DNA of 9,497 nucleotides, from contig QHXU01000018.1 in assembly GCA_003223065.1 (NCBI GenBank), positions 1,556 through 11,052 on the forward strand. Direction: 5' to 3'. Positions 1-6,284 of this stretch are shown piece after piece. The translations under genes and the position numbers were made by a program. The notes below the pieces were generated by a model. It was not told the origin of the DNA, did not search any database, and saw only the letters and a program-made list of their open reading frames with translations. Origin of the DNA: Acidobacteriota bacterium (GTDB lineage: Bacteria; Acidobacteriota; Terriglobia; Bryobacterales; Bryobacteraceae). Numbering within the stretch: the stretch's first letter is position 1; every line of letters begins with the position of its first letter.

Positions 1-446
1 AAACACAACACAAGAGCATTGTGGAGGGACTGAAAGCCGCGCACGACGTTGTGTCGCCGCACGGAATCACGATGATCCTGGAGCCCTTGAATACACTGGT
101 AGATCACAAAGGATACTATCTCAACCACACACCGGAAGCGTTCCAGATTGTTGCCGAGGTCAATAGTCCCTTTTTGAAGATTCTGTTCGACATCTACCAC
201 GTCCAGATCATGGACGGAAACTTGATCGACACCATCCGGAAGAACATCCCTGCGATCGGTCATTTCCACGTGGGAGACGTGCCCGGGCGGCACGAGCCGG
301 GAACGGGCGAGATCAACTACCGAAACGTGTTTAAGGCGATTCAGGAGAGCGGATTTTCAGGCTTCGTTGCGATGGAGTACAACCCATCCAAGGACCCGAT
401 GAAAACATTAGAAGAGGTCCGGATGCTTTACGAAGCGAGCGCTTGA
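1..446 (+). CDS. hyi: Hydroxypyruvate isomerase, 3' part (TIM-barrel sugar isomerase)
   Basis: This is the C-terminal part of a hydroxypyruvate isomerase, which interconverts hydroxypyruvate and tartronate semialdehyde in glyoxylate/glycerate metabolism in the cytoplasm. The reading frame is open from base 3 (Thr-Gln-His-Lys-Ser-Ile before the GTG at 21) to TGA at 444-446. The gene therefore starts left of the window, and the GTG is not the start. About 147 codons are visible, roughly the last 55% of a family member of about 260 residues. The expected barrel metal/catalytic positions are present: Glu in LEPLN (81-83), Asp and His in FDIYH (189-200), His in HFHVGD (261-278) and Glu in MEY (375-377). 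The stretch PGRHEPGTGEINY (from about 283) is the strongest family signature and favours Hyi over other sugar isomerases/epimerases of the same fold. It converges with the ABC ATPase gene, leaving a 27-base gap. A related isomerase of different substrate remains possible. Confidence 0.85.
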   Translation, partial: TQHKSIVEGLKAAHDVVSPHGITMILEPLNTLVDHKGYYLNHTPEAFQIVAEVNSPFLKILFDIYHVQIMDGNLIDTIRKNIPAIGHFHVGDVPGRHEPGTGEINYRNVFKAIQESGFSGFVAMEYNPSKDPMKTLEEVRMLYEASA

Positions 447-465
447 GTTTCCTAGCCGGCAGGGC

Positions 466-483
466 GTCGGCCTTTAGGCCGGC
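466..483. terminator. Possible stem-loop between convergent genes
   Basis: A short GC-rich inverted repeat has arms 466-472 and 477-483 around a TTTA loop: five Watson-Crick pairs, then one G-T and one G-C pair. It lies where the + strand isomerase gene and the - strand ATPase gene converge, and its loop contains the ATPase stop codon (474-476). A nearby GCCGGC at 455-460 could pair alternatively with 478-483. No T-run follows on either strand, so it is not a standard intrinsic terminator. A role in ending either transcript is only inferred from its position. Confidence 0.25.
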
Positions 484-1202
484 ACACGACCTTCATACGC
501 CTCAAACACGTCGGCGATCTTCCCACACATCATCATTTCACCCTGGTCGAGCCACACAGCCCGGTCACACAATTCCATCAGCACTGACTTATTGTGTGAA
601 ACGCACAGGAACGTCTTACCCGCTCGTCGAAACCCGCGGATGCGGTCGTAGGATTTCGTTTGAAAATCCTGGTCCCCCACCGCCAGCACTTCATCGATGA
701 TCAGTATCTCCGGGTCGACGCTCACTGCGACCGAGAAGGCGAGTCTCAAGATCATTCCATTCGAGTATGTCCGCAGTGGTTCGTGGATGAAGTCACCGAC
801 GCCGGCGAACTCAACCACGGAATCGAACATCTCCCTTGTCTTAGACTCGGTGAACCCCAGCAGCGACGCGTTCAAGTAGACGTTCTCCGCGCCTGTAAGG
901 TCGGGATGGAAGCCGGATCCGAGTTCGAGCAAGGCGGCAACCCTTCCATTCACCTTGACGGACCCCTGGTCGGGCTCCGTCAGCCCCGTCACTACAGACA
1001 GGAGCGTACTTTTGCCGGCTCCGTTACTTCCGATGACCGCCAGTCCTTCTCCCTTGGTCACGTGAAATGAAACGCCCTTGAGGGCATGGAATTCGTTCGC
1101 GTGATCCTTGCCGAACCACGAGGCCAGGTGATGGCGCAGGAGCTTTTGCCCTGTATGCAGGCGGAAGGTCTTCCAAACGTTCTCGCACGTGATGATGTTC
1201 AT
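474..1202 (-). CDS. ABC exporter ATPase for polysaccharide (Wzt/KpsT/TagH type, short form)
   Basis: This is the nucleotide-binding subunit that powers export of a lipid-linked glycan through the permease encoded just upstream. With the ATG at 1202 the protein has 242 residues. Visible motifs are Walker A GSNGAGKST (58-66), the family's ELGSGFHPDLTG segment in the Q-loop region (93-104), ABC signature YSNGM (146-150), Walker B ILIIDE (166-171), D-loop AVGD and the H-loop His203. The segment around 100-118 (HPDLTGAENVYLN and on) is characteristic of O-antigen, capsule and teichoic-acid exporters. The protein stops soon after the ATPase core and lacks the C-terminal carbohydrate-binding domain of long Wzt proteins. 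The frame stays open to an ATG at 1253 inside the permease gene. I prefer 1202 because it begins right at the conserved N-terminus (MNIITCENVWKTF) and lies two bases after the permease stop, which suits translational coupling. Neither start has a clear ribosome-binding site. Confidence 0.92.
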   Translation of the reverse strand: MNIITCENVWKTFRLHTGQKLLRHHLASWFGKDHANEFHALKGVSFHVTKGEGLAVIGSNGAGKSTLLSVVTGLTEPDQGSVKVNGRVAALLELGSGFHPDLTGAENVYLNASLLGFTESKTREMFDSVVEFAGVGDFIHEPLRTYSNGMILRLAFSVAVSVDPEILIIDEVLAVGDQDFQTKSYDRIRGFRRAGKTFLCVSHNKSVLMELCDRAVWLDQGEMMMCGKIADVFEAYEGRVPA

Positions 1203-1204
1203 GG

Positions 1205-1966
1205 TCACAGATAATCGTAAAAGCGGAGTTTCATTCGACGGAAGGCGAGCCATCCGACAGCCAATGAGACAAACGACACCAGCGTCAACTTGGTGAGCAG
1301 GATGTCTGATGGCGCTCTGGCTTCAATCAGGATTTCACGCATCGCGAGCACAAGCGCCGCGATAGGATTGTACTGATAGATGTCCTTGAACTGCTGCGGA
1401 ACCATGGAAAACGGATAAATAATCGGCACCAGCCAGAAAAGCACTACATTTGCGGACTCGACCACGTAGCGGGTGTCCCGGATATAGACGTTCAGACCCG
1501 AGAAGAGAAGCGCCAGCCCGCAGACGAAAACAAGCTCCAGCAGCCAGATCACCGGTAGCCAAAGCCAGTAGATATTGATCGCAAGTCCGACCGCGAGGGC
1601 GATGATCAGCAGGAGTGCAATCTGAATAACAAGGTGGAGACAGTTCGCGAGGACGCTGGTGAGAGGCACGATCTCGCGTGGGATCTGAACTCGTTTGACG
1701 AGGCCGGCATTGTCCACCATGGAAGTGGTACCGGCGAGCCACGCCAAGGCAAAGAAGTTGAATGGAACGAGACCGCACAGAATGAACACGCCGAAATGAG
1801 GAATGGTGCTCGTAAAGATCTTTGTGAAGACAAACGTGTAGACCACCAACATGATCAGCGGATTCAGCAAGGACCAGAACACGCCCAGAGACATGTTGCG
1901 GTAGCGGATCCGAAAATCTTTGAGGATCAGATTCTTAAGCAAGAACCGATAGTCGCCACTCCACAT
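1205..1966 (-). CDS. ABC-2 type polysaccharide export permease (Wzm/KpsM/TagG family)
   Basis: This is the inner-membrane channel subunit of an ABC exporter that moves a finished or growing glycan on a lipid carrier from the cytoplasm to the periplasm. Its 253 residues are normal for the family. The N-terminal amphipathic part with RIRYRNMSLGVFW (19-31) and NPLIMLVVYTFVF (35-47) is a family hallmark. So are VQIPREIVPL (93-102), NVYIRDTRYV (159-168) and PIIYPFSMVP (181-190). About six hydrophobic membrane segments can be placed near 33-50, 58-82, 104-130, 133-158, 170-190 and 226-243. The start ATG (1964-1966) is preceded by AGGAG ten bases upstream. The gene follows the glycosyltransferase gene after 96 bases in which I see no convincing promoter or terminator, and the ATPase gene follows after two bases. 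The three genes are probably one operon. The substrate cannot be read from the sequence. Confidence 0.93.
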   Translation of the reverse strand: MWSGDYRFLLKNLILKDFRIRYRNMSLGVFWSLLNPLIMLVVYTFVFTKIFTSTIPHFGVFILCGLVPFNFFALAWLAGTTSMVDNAGLVKRVQIPREIVPLTSVLANCLHLVIQIALLLIIALAVGLAINIYWLWLPVIWLLELVFVCGLALLFSGLNVYIRDTRYVVESANVVLFWLVPIIYPFSMVPQQFKDIYQYNPIAALVLAMREILIEARAPSDILLTKLTLVSFVSLAVGWLAFRRMKLRFYDYL

Positions 1967-1976
1967 TTGTAGGAGA

Positions 1977-1981
1977 CTCCT
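1977..1981 (-). promoter_or_regulatory. Ribosome-binding site of the permease gene
   Basis: On the - strand AGGAG lies ten bases upstream of the permease ATG at 1966. It is the best Shine-Dalgarno match among the gene starts in this window and supports that start. It is half of an 11-base palindrome (1971-1981), whose single-base centre is too small for a stable hairpin. Confidence 0.5.
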
Positions 1982-2062
1982 GAAAAATGGACATCGAGGA
2001 TAGAAAGGGACGCTAACTCAGGCTGCCCGTACCGCGGAATACGGCATCCTTCGCATTGTACC

Positions 2063-5000
2063 TTACATGGAGGCTCGTTTCGCAAGGCCGGAGAGCCTCC
2101 CGCCATCAGGCCATTCCGCCAACTCCGCGTCGATTGAAAAATCCAGTCGGTTCCGCGTGAGGTTCGGATTGTAAAAGGGGTCGCAGTCCACGTAATCTCC
2201 CCATCTATTCCTGAACGAAGCCACTTCGCCCGGATCCTGATTCCGCCGCGCCAGGGACGTGCCCTCAAAGTGATACAGCTCGGCGTGCGGCGTATAGACC
2301 ACGCCGTAACCATGCCGGATGGCTGACAGGCAGAAATCGACATCGTTGTAGTCGACGGCGAATTGTTCGTCAAAGCCCCCAGTAGCTTCGATCACGTCCT
2401 TGCGGGTGGCCATGCAGGCGGCCGTGACCGCCGAATAGTTGCGAATCACGTGCGTGAAAGCGTTGTAGCCGACGAGAGCAGCGGGGAAGCCATGATACAC
2501 GTGCGCCGCGCCCTCGTTCACCCCCAGAACGATGCCCACGTGCTGGATCCGCTCTTCCGGGAACAGGAGCCTTGCTCCCACCACTCCCACTGAATCCTGC
2601 TGGAGGAGTTCCAACATGGCGCTCAACCACTCCTCCGAGATCACTTCCAGGTCGTCATTGAGCAGCACGATGTGGCGCCCGCGCGCCTGCTGGAACGCGA
2701 AGTTCGCTTTCTTCGCGAAATTGAAGGATCCGCCCGCACGCGCGAAACGCGCAGTGCGATAGGCGATGCCGTCGAGCGCCCGCTCGGTGGCCTCCGACAG
2801 GCTTCCGTCAGCTACGACCACGATTTCGTAGTTGGGGTAATCAGTCTTCTGGACGATGCTCTTGACGAAATTCTCCAGCAGGTTGATGGTTCCGCGTCCC
2901 CCCACAACCGCGGTCCGGTCGCCGGCCAGGATGCAGAGCGAGGCCAGTGGATTGCCTCGAATCCGGTAGCGCACACGGAACAGTCCTGGCAACAAGCCCG
3001 GTTCCACGTGCGCGTCGATTCGATTCCGCCGGACATGCTCCTCAAGTGCGCGCCGCCCGGCATCCAGTGCGGCTGGTTTAGCGTCGACCACGTCGGCCGC
3101 GGACCCCGGGATTTTTCGCCAGTGATACAAGATTTTCGGCACGTGGTGGATGCATTGAGAGCGGGTGGCAAGCCGCAACACCAGATCGTAATCCTGAGCT
3201 CCGGAAAACTCGGAGCAGAATTGGCCGGCGGCGTAGAAGAGGTCTTTGCGGACCACCAGCATGTGCAGAACGTAATTCACCGATAGCAGGTGCTCGGGAG
3301 ACCAATCTGGCTTGCAATAATGGTCCACGATCTCGCCGTTCTCGTCGAGCTTGTCTTCGTCGGTGTAGAGGAAATCGATTTGCGGATTGGCGTGAATCGC
3401 CCTGGCGATTTCGAAAAGCGCGTCTGGCGTCACCTCGTCATCGTGGTCCAGCATCGCCAGGTACTCGCCGGTGGAGATCTCAGCCGCGCGATTGGAGGCC
3501 GCCGCGATTCCCTGGTTCCGGTCAAGCCGAACGATCTTGATGCGCGGGTCCAAGCCACGGTAGCTCTCGAGAACCTCAAGAGTCTCCGGATTGGTGGATC
3601 CGTCATCACAAAGACAAAGTTCCCAAAAAGGATAGTATTGCGCCCGTACCGACTCGATACAGCTACGCAGATACGTTCCCGCGACGTCGTAAACGGGTGT
3701 AACGACGCTGATCACAGGTTTCCACGTCCAACCGCGAGCCTCCTCCGCCAGGATCGCTGGGGTGCTCGGGTGAAATAGGGGCGGCTGGCTGCTCGCGCCA
3801 TGCGACCTGAGGATCGTGGGCGGAATCCGGCGTTCCTTCAGTCCGAGTTCCTCAAAACGGCGCGCGATGATTCGTTCCACCGCTGCGGCGCTATAGTGGG
3901 CCCGGATCTCCCCGGCGGCTCGCCGCGCTCTTTCCTGGCGTCCGGAAGCATCCTCGAACACGGTCCGCATGAGGTGGCTAAGATGCTCGGTTGACGGATC
4001 TGCCCAAACGCTCCCCTTGAGATAAGGACCGACGCTCTGCGGGATCGGGACCAGAGCGCAATCGATCAGATAGCTATTGTCGTCCCGCATGAAATCCAGA
4101 TTGGAAGAGTAGCGCGTGGCGATAACCGGCTTGCCGAAGTACATCGACTCGGCGAGGTTGTAGCCAAACCCTTCGCTGCGATGGGGAGAGACGAAACAGT
4201 CGATTGCATTCTGCAACGAGACGATCTCGTTCTCGTCCATGAGACCGCTGAAGGTGCGGATGTTCGGCGCGCCCGCGATGGCCTCCTGGAGCGCCCGCAC
4301 GTTGGCCTCATCGTAACCGGTGTTGAAGAATTTGAGATAAAGAAGCACATCGCGCGAGTCGCCGAATTCGCGCTTGAACGCGTCGATCAAGCACAACGGA
4401 TTCTTGCGCTCCATGTAGCTCGAGACATCGAAAATGTAGGCGAAAACAAACACATCGCGCGGAAGCTGGAAATGCTCGCGCGGATAGACCGCCTTTGCCT
4501 CGAGGCCATCCACCACTAGGGGGACGCGCGTCACGGGCAGCCGGGTCAGCGACTGAAATGCGTGCCGGCAAAACTCGCTGGCCACCCAGATCTCGTCTAC
4601 ATAGCGGTAAAGATGATGCCAATCGGACCGGGCCGACGGCAGTTCCCACAGCCAGTAGCCAATGTTGTAGCAGCCGCTCAGCAGATCGGTGCCATAGGCC
4701 TGCGCGAATCGCGGCAGCATATCAGCATTCTGCTGGATCAAGTTAATGCGGTAAGGAGAGAATTCGGGCAAAGAGCGTTGTGCATCCCGCTCCTGCCAAC
4801 CCGGTATGTCGATTCGATGGACAGGGATCCGCGCCGATTCGAGCGCCTGCGCGCAACCGCGGACTGCGGAGCCGAGGCCGCTGGCCGTCGAGAGGAAGCC
4901 GTAAAGGTTCACGCCATAGGGGCGAGACTCCATTAAAGACAGGAACCGGGACCGGTCCGGCAGCGGTTCCCAGGGCCCGCCGCCCCGGCCTTCCCTGCGG

Positions 5001-5815
5001 CCGAATCTCGACCAATGGCTGTATCCCGAAGCAACCAAGCGGTTATCCACCGCCGTAGCGACGTCAGGGTTGAAAAACAGGTAAGCGTCTTCGTCGAAAT
5101 CCGCTGGGACATTAGGATGCGGACGCACAGAAGCGACGGTGGACCGGTTTTGTTGCAGCTTCCGGAAATGCGCCAGCCGGCCTTCGTGTTGTCCGTACCG
5201 CACCCAATGCTCATACCCGCTGGGAAGGCCGCCCGCTGCTACAGTCTCGGCAACGTCCGGATGCAGCAGCAGATACGTCACCTCATCGAATTCCGGAGGA
5301 ATCAGTGGCCGTGAACGGAGACTCTCGATCGCAACGGAACTGAGCGCCCGCAGCCACGCTCGAAGAACCCGCAGCCACGCTCGAAGAACAGGATCCAGTC
5401 CGGCGCCTCCTGGCTGCCGAGCTTCGTGAAGATGCTTCCGGAACAGCCTCCACAGGGCTCCGGGCCGCCGCAATTCCTGTTCACTGGGCGGGGCAAGCCC
5501 AAACTCGTGCATTCGTAATCGGGCTGCCATTTTGATGGCCAGTCCCGGGTAACCAGCCAGGGAGGGGTCTTGTTCCTGGCGGGCGAGCACCTCGAGTAGA
5601 CGACGATCCCTTATTTCCGGCCGGCGCGTCGACTGGCTTGCGGGAAGTTGTTGCCGCGCAGGAGGCTGCCGTAAAGGGGCCACAGGCTTCGGCGGACGGC
5701 ATCGGAACTCCTCGACCTGGCCGCGCAAAGTGGCCACCAATTCCTGATTGGCGGCTATTTTCGCAAGCAGTGAGGAGAGATCCGATTGCTCCTTCGGATC
5801 CTGGGAGTTGATCAT
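2063..5815 (-). CDS. Three-domain glycosyltransferase (GT4 + GT2 + GT2) with N-terminal tandem repeats
   Basis: This 1250-residue cytoplasmic protein probably adds several sugars, or a repeat unit, to a lipid-linked glycan. Residues 8-40 look like a short coiled coil, followed by a Pro/Gln/Arg-rich stretch (40-65). Two copies of a 42-residue PDVA motif lie at 172-213 and 236-277. A GT4-type domain spans about 298-660, with NLYGFLSTASGLG near its start and an EX7E motif (Glu548, Glu556). A first GT2 domain (about 698-930) shows VISVVTPVYD, DDGS (737-740), LDHDDE (789-794) and TDEDK. A second GT2 domain (about 957-1200) shows ADGSLSE (1002-1008), LLNDDLEV (1051-1058), RNYSAVTAACM and GGFDEQF. 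All three therefore keep the main nucleotide-sugar and metal motifs, and nothing suggests a dead domain. The ATG at 5815 precedes a plausible N-terminus but has no good ribosome-binding site. It is the first gene of the - strand operon with the ABC exporter. Sugar specificity is unknown. Confidence 0.92.
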   Translation of the reverse strand: MINSQDPKEQSDLSSLLAKIAANQELVATLRGQVEEFRCRPPKPVAPLRQPPARQQLPASQSTRRPEIRDRRLLEVLARQEQDPSLAGYPGLAIKMAARLRMHEFGLAPPSEQELRRPGALWRLFRKHLHEARQPGGAGLDPVLRAWLRVLRAWLRALSSVAIESLRSRPLIPPEFDEVTYLLLHPDVAETVAAGGLPSGYEHWVRYGQHEGRLAHFRKLQQNRSTVASVRPHPNVPADFDEDAYLFFNPDVATAVDNRLVASGYSHWSRFGRREGRGGGPWEPLPDRSRFLSLMESRPYGVNLYGFLSTASGLGSAVRGCAQALESARIPVHRIDIPGWQERDAQRSLPEFSPYRINLIQQNADMLPRFAQAYGTDLLSGCYNIGYWLWELPSARSDWHHLYRYVDEIWVASEFCRHAFQSLTRLPVTRVPLVVDGLEAKAVYPREHFQLPRDVFVFAYIFDVSSYMERKNPLCLIDAFKREFGDSRDVLLYLKFFNTGYDEANVRALQEAIAGAPNIRTFSGLMDENEIVSLQNAIDCFVSPHRSEGFGYNLAESMYFGKPVIATRYSSNLDFMRDDNSYLIDCALVPIPQSVGPYLKGSVWADPSTEHLSHLMRTVFEDASGRQERARRAAGEIRAHYSAAAVERIIARRFEELGLKERRIPPTILRSHGASSQPPLFHPSTPAILAEEARGWTWKPVISVVTPVYDVAGTYLRSCIESVRAQYYPFWELCLCDDGSTNPETLEVLESYRGLDPRIKIVRLDRNQGIAAASNRAAEISTGEYLAMLDHDDEVTPDALFEIARAIHANPQIDFLYTDEDKLDENGEIVDHYCKPDWSPEHLLSVNYVLHMLVVRKDLFYAAGQFCSEFSGAQDYDLVLRLATRSQCIHHVPKILYHWRKIPGSAADVVDAKPAALDAGRRALEEHVRRNRIDAHVEPGLLPGLFRVRYRIRGNPLASLCILAGDRTAVVGGRGTINLLENFVKSIVQKTDYPNYEIVVVADGSLSEATERALDGIAYRTARFARAGGSFNFAKKANFAFQQARGRHIVLLNDDLEVISEEWLSAMLELLQQDSVGVVGARLLFPEERIQHVGIVLGVNEGAAHVYHGFPAALVGYNAFTHVIRNYSAVTAACMATRKDVIEATGGFDEQFAVDYNDVDFCLSAIRHGYGVVYTPHAELYHFEGTSLARRNQDPGEVASFRNRWGDYVDCDPFYNPNLTRNRLDFSIDAELAEWPDGGRLSGLAKRASM
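4985..5302 (-). repeat. Two 42-residue PDVA repeats inside the glycosyltransferase
   Basis: Residues 172-213 and 236-277 of the glycosyltransferase (nucleotides 5177-5302 and 4985-5110) align without gaps over 42 positions, 21 of them identical by hand count. Shared positions include FDE, YL, PDVA, SGY, HW and EGR. Motifs of this form (FDE..YL...PDVA....HW..G..EGR) occur, as I recall, in multi-domain glycosyltransferases and some secreted proteins. Their role is not known to me; a protein-protein or membrane docking role is a guess. The copies differ enough to be an old duplication. Confidence 0.8.
5347..5388 (-). repeat. Perfect 21-base tandem duplication in the glycosyltransferase gene
   Basis: Bases 5347-5367 and 5368-5388 are identical 21-base units placed head to tail. 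The unit is a multiple of three, so it adds seven residues without breaking the frame: VLRAWLR occurs twice at residues 143-156. The region is predicted helical and sits between the N-terminal segment and the PDVA repeats. Perfect identity, including third codon positions, points to a recent slippage-type duplication. Confidence 0.95.
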
Positions 5816-5906
5816 GCCGGAAGTATGTTTCGGATTCTGGCATAGCAGCTATCGGGGGGTCAAGTTGGCGCGACGGGAGATCTGCTGTATTCTTAAGAGA
5901 TTTGCT
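5816..5906. promoter_or_regulatory. Divergent intergenic region between glycosyltransferase and coiled-coil genes
   Basis: These 91 bases separate the two divergent starts and must hold, or be overlapped by, the promoters for both directions. On the + strand TTGGCG (5865-5870) and TATTCT (5888-5893) are 17 bases apart, a weak match (4 of 6 each) to a housekeeping promoter. However, it would start transcription nearly at the ATG and lose the AAGAGA ribosome-binding site. On the - strand TTGACC (5858-5863) has no good -10 partner. I see no operator-like palindrome. There is a run of six G at 5854-5859. Confidence 0.3.
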
Positions 5907-6272
5907 ATGGACCTCGAGGAACAGGGGAGCCCAACGAGGCGGGCGACGGAGGAACGGCTGAGGCAGTTTGAAGAGACACTTGCGGAGGTGCGCGGTGAGC
6001 TGCGCACAGCGATCCGGGCCCAGGAGCAATTACAGGTCCAGCTTCGATCGGCCGTGGAAGAACTCTCCGAGGCTCTGCGCCAGCGGAGCCTCAACAATGG
6101 TCCGCCAGTGCCCGAACGTCCGAACCCACAGGTACAGCGTCTCGAAGCGCGCATCAGGGGAGTCGAGCAGCGCTTGGACCGCATGGGTGAGCAGTTGGCC
6201 AGCATCCTCGAAAGCCGGATTTGGCGAACACTGGTAAAGGGGGGCGGCTTTCTCCTTCGATTCGTTCGCTAA
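5907..6272 (+). CDS. Small coiled-coil protein of unknown function
   Basis: I do not recognise a named family. The 121-residue protein is mostly charged helix. Residues 11-62 form one likely coiled coil (heptad-like Leu18, Phe21, Leu25, Val28, Leu32, Ile36), residues 64-74 are a Pro/Asn-rich break (NNGPPVPERPNP), and residues 76-102 form a second coiled coil. The C-terminus (103-121) is short, basic and hydrophobic, with SRIWRTLV and FLLRFVR. I recall a similar S-x-x-WR stretch after coiled coils in polysaccharide glycosyltransferases, where it may touch the membrane; that likeness is from memory. The frame is open further upstream, but ATG 5907 is preferred because AAGAGA (5895-5900) precedes it by six bases and the helical sequence begins there. 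It has no signal peptide, so it is probably cytoplasmic or at the inner face of the membrane. The secreted-protein gene follows after 12 bases, likely in one transcript. Confidence 0.7.
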   Translation: MDLEEQGSPTRRATEERLRQFEETLAEVRGELRTAIRAQEQLQVQLRSAVEELSEALRQRSLNNGPPVPERPNPQVQRLEARIRGVEQRLDRMGEQLASILESRIWRTLVKGGGFLLRFVR

Positions 6273-6284
6273 ATTACTGAAAAC

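Noticed and set aside
443..700. Open frame on the + strand right after the isomerase gene
   Set aside because: It runs opposite to the ABC ATPase gene, which has clear Walker and signature motifs; the + strand product is low-complexity and resembles nothing known.
1002..1070. Glu instead of Gln in the Q-loop region of the ATPase as a possible defect
   Set aside because: The ELG.GFHP.LTG form is, as I recall, normal for polysaccharide-exporter ATPases of the Wzt/TagH type, and all other nucleotide-binding motifs are intact.
2027..2044. Small inverted repeat (CCGTA/TACGG) between the glycosyltransferase and permease genes
   Set aside because: The stem is only five pairs with an eight-base loop and no T-run, too weak to call a terminator or attenuator inside the operon.
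2672..3778. Two long + strand open frames (2672-3286 and 3290-3778)
   Set aside because: They are antisense to the first and second GT2 domains, whose motifs are intact. Long antisense frames are expected in GC-rich coding DNA.
5481..6029. - strand open frame of 182 codons crossing the divergent intergenic region
   Set aside because: It overlaps the glycosyltransferase N-terminus in another frame and the coiled-coil gene on the opposite strand, and its product looks like out-of-frame translation.
6239..6244. Run of six G (after AAA) near the 3' end of the coiled-coil gene as a slippery or phase-variable site
   Set aside because: Six bases is short for phase variation, the run simply encodes Lys-Gly-Gly, and the downstream gene is already in the same frame, so a shift would not join them usefully.
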